The notes under the pieces are model-generated. The model was not told the DNA's origin and did no database searches. It saw nothing but the letters and a program-made list of their open reading frames with translations. Shown here in pieces: positions 33,658 to 41,526 of a stretch of DNA of 64,000 nucleotides. Origin of the DNA: Bradyrhizobium sp. ORS 278 (lineage in GTDB: Bacteria > Pseudomonadota > Alphaproteobacteria > Rhizobiales > Xanthobacteraceae). Each line of letters opens with the position of its first letter. Position 1 is the first letter of the stretch. Made by a program: the position numbers and the translations under genes. The stretch spans positions 6,757,001 to 6,821,000 of the forward strand of contig NC_009445.1 of the NCBI RefSeq assembly GCF_000026145.1, written 5' to 3'.

Positions 33658-35001
33658 ATGCCCGCGCCTCTCGCTTCGGCCCGCCCCGCCTCCGTGCTGC
33701 TTGCCAATGGTGTCGATCGCCTCGAAGTCACGCTCAAGTTCACAACGGCAATTCTGGCGCTTGCCGCCGGCGTCTACACCTATCTCGGTGTCCGCGAACT
33801 GCTCAACGGCAGCCCGACGACCGTGTTCTTCGCCGCCGTCATCTACTCGGTCGCGGTTTCCATCGGCATCTACGCCTTCTGGGTGTTCATGATGCAGTTC
33901 ATGCCGCATGTGACGAGCGTGGTGGGGCGGCTGCTGATGGGCGGCTGCATGCTGCTGGGGTCGCTGATGATCGTCGCGATGTCGTCCTGGCTGAACGCCT
34001 CGGCGCTGGCTGGCGCCGCCGCCATCCAGCAGCATCTCGCGATCACCGTGCAGAACTACACGCGCGACCTGGATCGCGCCAACACCCAGGCCATCGCGGC
34101 GCAAAGCCTGCTGCCCGACATCCAGCTCGCCTCCTCGCGCTTCGCCAAGCTGGCGGAGGCTGAGCGCGCCGGCTCGCTGACGGGCACTTCGGGCTCCGGC
34201 ACCGTCGTCCAGTTGCTGAGCCAGATGTCGACACAACTCGATGGTCTCGGACAGCAAGTGCAGGAATCCGGCAAGCGCGTCTCCGGCCTTTACGAGCAGG
34301 GCAGCAAGAGCCTCGCCAAGATGCGCGAGCTCATCTCCGACCGTGGTCCGATCGCCGTGCGCAGCGATGCGTTCGCGACGGAGTCGCTGGCCCTGATGGG
34401 CGTGATCGCCAATTTGCAGCAGACATCGGTCGCTCCCGCCGTGAAGCGCGCGGCCACCTCGCTGTCGGCCGGCTTCATCGCGCCCGCCGCCGGCGGACGA
34501 AATGGCGACCTGGCCGAGCGGCAGACTGCCGTGGTCGGTAAGGTGGAAGGTGCGATCGCGACGCAGGCGGCGTCGCTAGCGGATGCCGCCGACAAAATCT
34601 TGGCGCTGCCGCGGATCGAGCCGACCCGGTTCCAGACCTTGTCGCCGGCGGAGGCCGTGCTGCGTTATGCTAGCGATTTCATCCCGAGCTGGGCGGGCGC
34701 GATTTCCATCGACCTGATGCCGGCGGTGCTGGTGCTGATCCTCTGCGTCGTGCACGCCGCAATCCGCCGCGAAGGCTTGCCCGCCGCGAGCGCTTCCAGC
34801 CTGACCGCCGCCGATCTCGTCGCGGCGATGCAGGTCGCCCGCGAGGTCGAGGATGCCCGGCGCGCGGCCGAAATGCGCCCAGCACCCACGCCCGCCGACG
34901 CACCATCCGCGCCCATCCTTGAGCCACAGCCGTCTGCGCCTCCAACCGCCGCGACGGAGGAGAACGTCACCTCTTTGTCCTCCGCACGCATCGGCAAGTA
35001 G
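33658..35001 (+). CDS. membrane protein with long coiled-coil region, unknown
   Basis: This 447-residue protein has three to four N-terminal hydrophobic segments (about 25-120) and one near residues 340-365. Between them lies an Ala/Gln/Ser/Leu-rich region, probably coiled coil, on one side of the membrane. The C-terminal 80 residues are proline-rich (PAPTPADAPSAP). AAGGA seven bases before ATG 33658 sets the start. It precedes the ClpP-like gene by three bases, so the two form an operon. I recognise no named domain; a scaffold or membrane-remodelling part is one possibility. Confidence 0.75.
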   Translation: MPAPLASARPASVLLANGVDRLEVTLKFTTAILALAAGVYTYLGVRELLNGSPTTVFFAAVIYSVAVSIGIYAFWVFMMQFMPHVTSVVGRLLMGGCMLLGSLMIVAMSSWLNASALAGAAAIQQHLAITVQNYTRDLDRANTQAIAAQSLLPDIQLASSRFAKLAEAERAGSLTGTSGSGTVVQLLSQMSTQLDGLGQQVQESGKRVSGLYEQGSKSLAKMRELISDRGPIAVRSDAFATESLALMGVIANLQQTSVAPAVKRAATSLSAGFIAPAAGGRNGDLAERQTAVVGKVEGAIATQAASLADAADKILALPRIEPTRFQTLSPAEAVLRYASDFIPSWAGAISIDLMPAVLVLILCVVHAAIRREGLPAASASSLTAADLVAAMQVAREVEDARRAAEMRPAPTPADAPSAPILEPQPSAPPTAATEENVTSLSSARIGK

Positions 35002-35004
35002 TGC

Positions 35005-35823
35005 ATGGCCACGCCTCTGAACCAACGCGTCCATGCGTGGCTCGCCGGCAATCCGGATGAAAGCGTGCTGCGCTGGGTGTTCCGCTCGATCCTCGTCGTC
35101 ACTGTCGTGATCCTGGCGTTGGATCTGATCGATCAGACCACCCCGCATGCCGCGTCCGACACCGCTCAGCCCCAGCTCGACATTCAGCGTGATCAGCCTG
35201 ATGGGCCAGCCGATTCTCCCGCCGTGCTCACGCCGCTGCTGAAGCGGCTGATGCCGCTGCCCAAGGGCGATCCCGCGCTCGAGCAGCCGATCAGCCTGGA
35301 GCTCCGCGGCGGCGGCCGGCTGTATGCGACCGGCACGATCACGCCCGGCAGTGCGCGCGCTTTCGCCGATGAGGTCGAGCGGCACGGCGAATACGTCAAG
35401 ACCGTCGTGCTGAACTCGCCGGGTGGCTCGGTCGCCGATGCGCTGGCGATGGGACGGCTCATTCGCAACCGGAAATTCGCTACCGAGATCGAGGCCGGCA
35501 AGACCTGTGCCTCATCGTGTCCGCTGGTGTTCGCCGGCGGCATCGAGCGCCGCGCCGGCGAGCGGGCGATGATCGGCGTGCACCAGATCGCCGCCGTCCG
35601 CTCCGCCAAGCCCGCCCGCACCGACGACGACATGAGCCTCGCGCAGAACGTCTCGGCGCGCTGCCAGCGTCATCTGGCCGACATGGGCATCGATCTCAAG
35701 GTCTGGGTGCATGCGATGGAGACGCCGCATGACCAGCTGTTCACCTTCACGCCCGACGAGCTGAAATCACTCAATCTGGTCACCTCGGCGCCGGAATCGC
35801 GTCCTGAAAAACCACGCAGTTAG
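35005..35823 (+). CDS. membrane-anchored ClpP/crotonase-fold protein
   Basis: This 272-residue protein has a transmembrane segment at about 27-44 and a proline-rich stretch. A ClpP/SppA-like domain follows: TVVLNSPGGSVADALAMGRL (about 133-150), then KTCASSCPLVFAGG, where Ser170 or Ser171 lies at the nucleophile position. A histidine in MIGVHQIA could complete the site. The two cysteines flanking the serines (168, 172) suggest a disulphide in the periplasm. Peptidase activity is probable but unproven. The gene starts three bases after the coiled-coil membrane protein gene, so the pair likely works together. Members of this group are usually annotated as ATP-dependent-protease-like without known target. 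Confidence 0.8.
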   Translation: MATPLNQRVHAWLAGNPDESVLRWVFRSILVVTVVILALDLIDQTTPHAASDTAQPQLDIQRDQPDGPADSPAVLTPLLKRLMPLPKGDPALEQPISLELRGGGRLYATGTITPGSARAFADEVERHGEYVKTVVLNSPGGSVADALAMGRLIRNRKFATEIEAGKTCASSCPLVFAGGIERRAGERAMIGVHQIAAVRSAKPARTDDDMSLAQNVSARCQRHLADMGIDLKVWVHAMETPHDQLFTFTPDELKSLNLVTSAPESRPEKPRS

Positions 35824-35907
35824 TTTGTTGGGTAGCGCTTGAACCTTCCGCTGCGAGGGCGGAACCAAGCTTCGACGGCGGCGTTGTCGGCCGTCACACT
35901 GGAGAAC

Positions 35908-36120
35908 ATGATCATGCGGACATTGGTGGGAATGATCCTGGGTGCGCTCATTCTGGGGTTCGGCGTCTACATTCACGATTCGATGCAGACCTCGGAGGTC
36001 GCGAACGGATCAGGTGCGCAGTCGCGCCGGACCATCGTCAACTGGGACGTCGCGGCGGACAGCTGGAATTCGCTCAAGACGCGCGCGCATGACGACTGGG
36101 TTCGCATCTCGTCGAAGTAA
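35908..36120 (+). CDS. small membrane-anchored protein, unknown
   Basis: This 70-residue protein has one N-terminal hydrophobic helix (MRTLVGMILGALILGFGVYI) and a soluble tail ending in WDVAADSWNSLKTRAHDDWV. GGAG precedes ATG 35908 closely and ATG 35914 at ten bases, so either may be used. It is on the same strand as the ClpP-like gene, 84 bases on, and is followed by a terminator hairpin. Family unknown. Confidence 0.6.
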   Translation: MIMRTLVGMILGALILGFGVYIHDSMQTSEVANGSGAQSRRTIVNWDVAADSWNSLKTRAHDDWVRISSK

Positions 36121-36142
36121 CGCGCAGCACCGCTCGTTTGCA

Positions 36143-36177
36143 GGGCGCCTCGACCTCGTGTCGGGGCGTCCTTTGCT
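36143..36177. terminator. hairpin terminator between convergent genes
   Basis: GGGCGCCTCGAC and GTCGGGGCGTCC can pair with few mismatches, followed by CTTTGCTTTG. It lies in the 63-base gap between the small membrane protein gene (plus) and the DsbA-like gene (minus) and may serve both. Confidence 0.6.
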
Positions 36178-36183
36178 TTGCTC

Positions 36184-36846
36184 CTAATTGGCCGCTTTGG
36201 CCTTGCGTGCATCGGCGATCACCTGCTCGAACTGCGCCATGGTCAGCACGCCCGGCACCCTGAACTTGCCGACGATGAAGGACGGCGTGCCGCGGAAGCG
36301 CAGGCCGCGCGCTTGGCTGTCGTTGCGCGCCAGCATCGCGTCGATCGCCTTGCCGTTGGTCGCAAGATCGCGCTTGGCGCGATCGACATCGATGCCGGCT
36401 TCGGCGAGCAGCTCGTCGATGCGCGTTTCCGTGAGCTTGGAGCTGACGCCGATCAGCGCGTCATGCGCCTTGGCATATTTGTCCTGATACTTGGTGGCGA
36501 GCGCCATCCGCGCCGCGGTTACCGAAACAGGTCCGAGGATCGGCCATTCCTTCATGACCCAGCGAACCTTGCCGTCGTCATGCACGACCTGCTGGAGCTC
36601 GGGATCGAGCTTGCGGCAATACGGACAGTTGTAGTCGAACCATTCGACGATCGCGATGTCGCCTGCGGCGTTGCCGAGCACCGGCGCGTCGGGATCGCGC
36701 AGCACCGACGCTTCGTCGGGCTCGTCGGCGTCCTGAGCGCGGGTGGGGCGGGACAAAAGCGACAGCGCGGCTCCGGCGCCAAAAAGCGAAAGAAGCTCGC
36801 GCCGGCTGCTGGCCTGGACGATCGTGGTCGACGGACGGCGTGTCAT
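36184..36846 (-). CDS. exported DsbA-family thiol oxidoreductase
   Basis: This 220-residue thioredoxin-fold protein has an N-terminal export signal with a twin-arginine-like SSRRELLSLFGAGAALS. The active-site motif is CPYC (Cys74, Cys77) in WFDYNCPYCR. The cis-proline loop is GTPSFIVG. It resembles Com1/DsbA-G-like periplasmic thiol-disulphide exchangers. Its start lies five bases after the end of the TauE/SafE permease gene, so both are co-transcribed with the permease first. With DsbB in the same window it may feed a periplasmic oxidation pathway, but a reductive or isomerase role is equally possible. Confidence 0.88.
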   Translation of the reverse strand: MTRRPSTTIVQASSRRELLSLFGAGAALSLLSRPTRAQDADEPDEASVLRDPDAPVLGNAAGDIAIVEWFDYNCPYCRKLDPELQQVVHDDGKVRWVMKEWPILGPVSVTAARMALATKYQDKYAKAHDALIGVSSKLTETRIDELLAEAGIDVDRAKRDLATNGKAIDAMLARNDSQARGLRFRGTPSFIVGKFRVPGVLTMAQFEQVIADARKAKAAN

Positions 36847-36851
36847 AATCG

Positions 36852-37637
36852 TCAGCTCCAGATGTGCAGCAGGCTGCGCGTCAGCATGTACAGCGCCACC
36901 GCCGCGATCACGATCGAAAACACCACGTTCAACGCGCCGCGCCGCTCCGAAAGATGGCGCGCGAGGCGGGTGCCCGCAAGCCCGCCGGCAATGCCGCCCG
37001 CGATAAAGAGACCGGCGAGGTCCCAGGCGACCAGGCCGGACCAGCCATAGCTCGCCGCCGTGGTGAGGCCGAACGTGGTCACGGCGACCAGCGAGGAGCT
37101 CACCGCATTCATGATCGGCATCCCCGTCGCGGCCATCAGCGCCGGCACGATCAGGAAGCCGCCGCCGATGCCGAAGAAGCCGGACAGCGTACCGGTCGCC
37201 AGGCCGAAGCCGACGATCGCCGGCACATTCGCCATGCTCATCTTGACGTCGGGGATGCCGACACGGGCCCGCGTCTTCAGCATCAGGAGCGCGATCACCA
37301 TCATCACCAGCGCGAACAGCGCCAGCAGTTTCTGGCCGTCGACCATCTTGCCGAGCAGCGAGCCCGTGAAGGCGCCGACGATGCCGGCCGCCGCGAACAG
37401 TGCCGCGATCGGCCAGATCACGGTGCCGCCGCGGGCATGGTTGGCGAGATTGACCGCTGCATTGGTCGCCACCGCGATGGCGCTGGAGCCGATCGCGATG
37501 TGCGGCTCGGGCACGCCGACCACATAGACCATCAGCGGGACCGCCAGCACCGAACCGCCGCCGCCGACCAGCCCGAGCGAGAACCCGACCAGCCCGCCGC
37601 ACAGCACACCGAGAATGCCTTGAGTCGCGGAAATCAT
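36852..37637 (-). CDS. TauE/SafE-family sulfur-anion permease
   Basis: This 261-residue protein has about eight membrane helices in two related halves. GFSLGLVGGGGSVLAVPLMV in the first half and GFFGIGGGFLIVPALM in the second are the family's repeated signature. Members move sulfite, sulfoacetate or other sulfur-containing anions out of or into the cell. Start ATG 37637 is preferred; an in-frame start at 37673 would add 12 residues. The DsbA-like gene follows five bases later. The pairing with a thiol oxidoreductase suggests handling of sulfur compounds in the envelope. Confidence 0.85.
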   Translation of the reverse strand: MISATQGILGVLCGGLVGFSLGLVGGGGSVLAVPLMVYVVGVPEPHIAIGSSAIAVATNAAVNLANHARGGTVIWPIAALFAAAGIVGAFTGSLLGKMVDGQKLLALFALVMMVIALLMLKTRARVGIPDVKMSMANVPAIVGFGLATGTLSGFFGIGGGFLIVPALMAATGMPIMNAVSSSLVAVTTFGLTTAASYGWSGLVAWDLAGLFIAGGIAGGLAGTRLARHLSERRGALNVVFSIVIAAVALYMLTRSLLHIWS

Positions 37638-37791
37638 GGCGGGAGCAAATTCATTTCCCCGCCACGAAGGCAAGCCCCAACTTCACCGCAGCGCATTGTG
37701 CGCGTGCCAATTCCGCTCTGCGATACTCGATAACAGGAGCGGCCGGACGCACGCTGCATCCGGCCGCCACCACGTCATGCGATCACAGCGC

Positions 37792-38313
37792 TCAGGCGGC
37801 ACCCTTCAGCTTCTTAGTGCATTCGCTGTAGTAGCCGCCGCCCTTCTGGATCCACTTCAGGCCACCATTGGCGTTGGTCGCCTTATTGGCATTGTACTGG
37901 TCGACGCAGGTATGCATGCGCGCCTCGCCGGGCTTCTCCTTCGCGTACTTCGGATCGACCGCATTCGGGAAGACGGCCGGGCCGCTCGGCTCCGCCGCCG
38001 GGGCTGCCTCCTTGGCCGCCGCCTTCGTCTCCTTCGCCGGCTTGGCCTCGGCGGCGGGTGCGGGCGCAGGGGCCGCTGGAGCGGCCGGCGCTGCAGCCGG
38101 AGCGGCCGCCGTGGCGTCGCTGCCGCACTGGGCCTTGCGGAAGTCGTTCCACTTCTGGCCGTTCAGCGTGCCGGCGTCCTTTGCCGCCTTGTATTTGGCG
38201 CTGCATTCCTGCGCGGTCAGCGCCTGCGCGGGCGCGGTGGCGAAGGCTGCGAGGCCGAGCACGGCGACGGCAGCGACTGACGAGACAACCAATGATTTTG
38301 CCTGAAAACTCAT
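37792..38313 (-). CDS. secreted PsiF-like duplicated cysteine protein
   Basis: This 173-residue protein starts with a Sec signal (cleavage after PAQA, near residue 31). It has two similar modules, each with a pair of cysteines: CSAKYKAAKDAG to QC (about 37-63) and CVDQYNANKATNANGG to EC (about 137-167). A low-complexity Ala/Pro/Lys linker joins them. The modules recall the PsiF repeat of unknown function. Each pair may form an intramodule disulphide in the periplasm. It is the first gene of its strand here, divergent from a second PsiF-like gene 191 bases away. Confidence 0.72.
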   Translation of the reverse strand: MSFQAKSLVVSSVAAVAVLGLAAFATAPAQALTAQECSAKYKAAKDAGTLNGQKWNDFRKAQCGSDATAAAPAAAPAAPAAPAPAPAAEAKPAKETKAAAKEAAPAAEPSGPAVFPNAVDPKYAKEKPGEARMHTCVDQYNANKATNANGGLKWIQKGGGYYSECTKKLKGAA

Positions 38314-38504
38314 CCCAGATCTCCCTGTGGAGCATGTTGAATGGGGCGATTAGTCTAGCGAGCCGCCGGCGACCGACAAAGCAGGCGTGAGCCCGACGTC
38401 GCGAAAATATAATTTGCCTCGCATCGCAATACGGCTCATTCCATTCATACCGGGTTCAGCATCGCCGGCCATCGCGCCGTGCCTGATCAGTCGAGGATAC
38501 CAGC

Positions 38505-38798
38505 ATGAATTTCACTGCCCGCGCGGCGGCTGCAGCCACTGCAATCGCCATCCTGTTGGCCGCGGGTCCCGCCTTCTCACAACACGGACTGTCGCTGCCG
38601 TCGCGGCCCGATGCCGCCACCGACACCTACGCGACCATGGACAAGTCGACGCGCCGTGCGATCTCGATGGCCTGCTCGAAGGAAGCCGACGATCAGGGCC
38701 TTTTCCACGGCAAGGCGCGCGGCAAATTCCGCTCCGCCTGCAAGCGTGACAAGGCGGCCGCTGCGGCGGCAGCTGCGCCTGCCGACAAGCCGAAATGA
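38505..38798 (+). CDS. small secreted PsiF-repeat protein
   Basis: This 97-residue protein has a Sec signal (about residues 1-25) and one PsiF-like module, RRAISMACSKEADDQGLFHG to RSACK, with two cysteines. An Ala-rich tail follows. E. coli PsiF is induced by phosphate starvation, but no Pho box is recognised here. Its stop overlaps the start of the AbrB-type permease gene (ATGA), which is odd for a secreted small protein and implies coupled expression. Confidence 0.72.
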   Translation: MNFTARAAAAATAIAILLAAGPAFSQHGLSLPSRPDAATDTYATMDKSTRRAISMACSKEADDQGLFHGKARGKFRSACKRDKAAAAAAAAPADKPK

Positions 38799-40000
38799 TC
38801 CGCATGCCGGCCGGGTTCGCGGACGCGCGCCCGGCCGGCCTTCTCCCCACCTGCATGGCCGCACCGCAGCAGGAGGGAATTGTTCCCCCGCCATGGTTTT
38901 GGCATAAGGCGCGCGTGCGCCAGATCATCTCCTCCCTCCCCTTCGAATTGCCGGACCGCGCCAAGACCCTGAGCGCGGTCGAGACGCTCGCCCTCGGCAC
39001 CGCCGGCGGCCTGCTGTTCCTCGTCGCCCATCTGCCGGGCGGCCTGATCTCCGGCGCGATGATGGCGACCGCGATCGCCGCCATCGCCGGCCGTCCCCTG
39101 GCGATGCCGCCGATCCTGACCCAGACCGTGCTGCTGCTGCTCGGCATCTCGATCGGCGCGATCGTCTCGCGCGAGCTGATCACCCATGTCAGCGCCTATC
39201 CGGTGACGATCGCGCTGCTCGCGCTCGCGACCTTCTGCTCGACCTTCGGCTCCAGCCTCTATCTTCAGCGCGTCCATGGCTGGGATCGGACCTCGGCGCT
39301 GCTCGCCGGCAGCCCCGGCGCATTGTCGCAGATCACGCTGCTCGCGGTCGAGCGCGGCGCCGACCTGCCGGCGATCGCGGTCGTGCAGACCTTGCGCGTG
39401 ATCATCCTGACCGCGGCGCTGCCGCTGGTGCTGGCCATCGCCGGCGTCGCGCCCGCGGCGCCGGTCTCGCTCGGCCAGAGCGTCGCCTCGCCGCTCGGCC
39501 TGCTGGCGCTGCTGGTGGCCTCGCTGGTCGCCGCCGTGCTGATGCAGCTGATCAAGTTTCCGGCAAGCTGGCTGTTTGGCGCGATGGTCGCGAGCGGCAT
39601 CCTGCACGGCACCAGCCTGGTCGACGGCGGCCTGCCGGAGTGGATGCGCGGCGTGGCGCTGGTCGGCATCGGCGCGCTGATCGGCAGCCGCTTCGCGCGG
39701 ATGCGGATCAAGACGCTGGTCAGCCATGTCAGGGCGGCGCTCGGCTCGTTCGCGATCGCTGTCGCGATCTCGGCGCTGTTCGTCACCGTGATCGTGCTGG
39801 TGACGCATGTGCGCTTCTCCGACACCATCGTCGCCTTCGCGCCCGGCGCGATGGACGCGATGATGGCGCTGGCGCTGACCCTGCACATCGACCCGATCTT
39901 CGTCGGCGCGCATCACCTCTCGCGCTTCGTCTTCGTCACCATCGCCACCCCCGGCATCGTCCATCTGTTCGGACGGCCGCAGGAGGATGTCGACGATTAG
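38795..40000 (+). CDS. AbrB-family membrane permease
   Basis: This protein of up to 401 residues has about ten hydrophobic segments in two AbrB-type halves (first GGLISGAMMATAIAAIAGR, second FPASWLFGAMVASGILHG). In characterised relatives it is linked to ammonia or fatty-acid export and to regulation by the unrelated AbrB name. The N-terminal 40-50 residues are not family-like, so translation may begin later than ATG 38795 (for example ATG 38855). The end overlaps the convergent dsbB gene by four bases. Confidence 0.78.
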   Translation: MIRMPAGFADARPAGLLPTCMAAPQQEGIVPPPWFWHKARVRQIISSLPFELPDRAKTLSAVETLALGTAGGLLFLVAHLPGGLISGAMMATAIAAIAGRPLAMPPILTQTVLLLLGISIGAIVSRELITHVSAYPVTIALLALATFCSTFGSSLYLQRVHGWDRTSALLAGSPGALSQITLLAVERGADLPAIAVVQTLRVIILTAALPLVLAIAGVAPAAPVSLGQSVASPLGLLALLVASLVAAVLMQLIKFPASWLFGAMVASGILHGTSLVDGGLPEWMRGVALVGIGALIGSRFARMRIKTLVSHVRAALGSFAIAVAISALFVTVIVLVTHVRFSDTIVAFAPGAMDAMMALALTLHIDPIFVGAHHLSRFVFVTIATPGIVHLFGRPQEDVDD

Positions 40001-40536
40001 GCGCCGGCCGTCTTGCGCGTCAGGCCCCAGCCGGCGATGGCGGCGATCAGGAGCGAGATCAGCACGCTGTAGCCGGCCAGCGACAGGCCCAGAAAGCGGA
40101 ACTGCACCTCGTCGCAGCGCACGACATGGACGCTGTCGAGCCGCTCCAGCAGGCTGCCGGCGCTGCCGAGATTGCCGATCGGCCCGGTGCATTCGGTCGG
40201 CCCCGGCCAGAAGCCCCATTCGACGCCGGAATGGTAGACGCCGAGCCCGGCATTGCCGAGCGCGGCCAGCGCGATCAGGCCGAGGCCCGCGAGCACCACG
40301 GCGCGAGGGGCGCCAACCTTCGCGGCGAGCGCGATGAGAATCCCGAGCGGGACGATCGCGTAATAGGCCCAGCGCTGCTTCAGGCACAGCTCGCAGGGCT
40401 GCAGGCCCCATGCCAGTTGCATGTACCAGGCCCCCGCCAGCGCGGCCGCCGCGAATCCGGCCGCGACCAGCGCCGCCGTCGCCGCCGGGCTCATCGCCCC
40501 GGTCGCGGGGCGCGCCATCACCGAGGTATTGCTCAT
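39997..40536 (-). CDS. dsbB: disulphide bond formation protein DsbB
   Basis: This 179-residue membrane protein has four helices and the two redox pairs of DsbB: CELC (Cys48, Cys51) in QPCELCLKQRWAYY, and Cys116 (TECTGP) with Cys141 (VVRCDE) in the second periplasmic loop. It reoxidises DsbA and passes electrons to quinone. GGAGGATCG directly ahead of ATG 40536 fixes the start. It converges on the AbrB permease gene with a four-base overlap. A DsbA-like partner lies about 3 kb away at 36184-36846. Confidence 0.9.
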   Translation of the reverse strand: MSNTSVMARPATGAMSPAATAALVAAGFAAAALAGAWYMQLAWGLQPCELCLKQRWAYYAIVPLGILIALAAKVGAPRAVVLAGLGLIALAALGNAGLGVYHSGVEWGFWPGPTECTGPIGNLGSAGSLLERLDSVHVVRCDEVQFRFLGLSLAGYSVLISLLIAAIAGWGLTRKTAGA

Positions 40537-40710
40537 CGATCCTCCAGAACGGGCCTGCATCCGGCCCATGCCGGGCCGTTCCGGCTCCTACTCCCGGCCG
40601 CGAAACCTGTCGAGATGCGCGCCCATCACGTCCGTGCGGGTTGACCCGGCCCGGCCGCCCGCTATAGTCCGCCCCGCTTCGCTGGTTCCTCTGCAGGGTC
40701 CAATGCGAAT

Positions 40711-40795
40711 GCCCCTGTGGCGGAACTGGTAGACGCGCTCGACTCAAAATCGAGTTCCGCAAGGAGTGCTGGTTCGATTCCGGCCAGGGGCACCA
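40711..40795 (+). tRNA. tRNA-Leu (anticodon CAA)
   Basis: This 85-base sequence folds as a class II tRNA. The acceptor GCCCCTG (40711-40717) pairs with CAGGGGC (40785-40791). The anticodon stem CTCGA/TCGAG encloses loop CTCAAAA with anticodon CAA. A long variable arm and the TTCGATTC T-loop follow, and CCA is encoded (40793-40795). It decodes UUG. The accessory patch begins just downstream. Confidence 0.95.
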
Positions 40796-40853
40796 CGCTT
40801 CGCCCTGCGGGCTACGCGTGGCGCAGCCGGGCAGGAGCCCGCAGGGTGAAGCG
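40796..40853. repeat. large inverted repeat right after the tRNA
   Basis: An 18-base arm at 40796-40813 is inverted at 40836-40853 with one mismatch; both contain the CCCTGCGGGCT core or its complement. It starts at the base following the tRNA CCA. It may end the tRNA transcript and looks like a member of a dispersed palindromic family. Confidence 0.65.
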
Positions 40854-41044
40854 TGCCCGGCGTAGTCTCTTGGTGGAGCCGGGCGTTTGAGCCCCCAAGT
40901 CTCGCTTGAGCCGTGCTCTCGCATCTCGGTCCAACACTGTCAAACAGCCACGCGCCTTCAACCGCACGGTCACTCCAGACATGCGCCCGCGATCTCGCAA
41001 CTGAATGAGCCCGAGGGTTACATCCGTCGCGCGCCTCGAAACAC

Positions 41045-41526
41045 ATCAGAGGCGCAGGGAGAGCCGGACCTCGACTGAGGCCCGTGGCCCGCCTGCGGAA
41101 GAAAAATGCAGGCGGCAGGTACCACAGGTCCAGCCGGACAGACCCGGCCCTCCCTGCGCGATCGGTTTTAACGGTGTCCTTCGTGCTCTCCTTGGGGACC
41201 GGCTTTTTGCCCCCATCGCCTGCGCCTGCCGTCGAGCAACGACACGGGCTTGACCTCAGCACCGGGAGGCCGGGACCACACGACTTTTCCGTCCGCGACA
41301 CGAGCGCTCGTCCGGCGCCGCATCCACGTCCATCGCAGCCCACCTCCACGTATCGTGACGACGCGTACGCCCTCTGCATCGAGGCGGGATGCAGGAGTAG
41401 AGCATGATTTTCGGAAAAACGCAAGACAATTACATTTCGTCGTTTAGTCGGCCAACAAATCAACGTGCGGAACCATTAATGGTCAAAGCTGAACAATGTG
41501 ATCGGGACGAAACGGCCTATTTCCTA
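41045..41526. repeat. dispersed repeat copy 2 (longest)
   Basis: This is the most complete copy of the element also found at 4211-4567 and 43756-44035. It runs from GCGCAGGGAG through GTGGCCCGCCTGC, ACCACAGGTCCAGCC and CTTGACCTCAGCACCGGG to CCTATTTCCTA. The last bases include the stop codon of the tandem-repeat membrane protein gene, so the element reaches into that gene's end. Between the tRNA hairpin and this copy (40854-41044) I see nothing else. Confidence 0.8.

Noticed and set aside
38693..40924. A 743-codon minus-strand frame opposite the AbrB permease and over dsbB and the tRNA
   Set aside because: It overlaps well-supported genes on both strands and a tRNA; composition is shadow-like.
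41001..41463. Minus-strand small proteins containing DLWYLPPAFF-like phrases in the repeat copies
   Set aside because: These come from translation of the dispersed repeat and differ in frame between copies, so they are not likely to be real genes.
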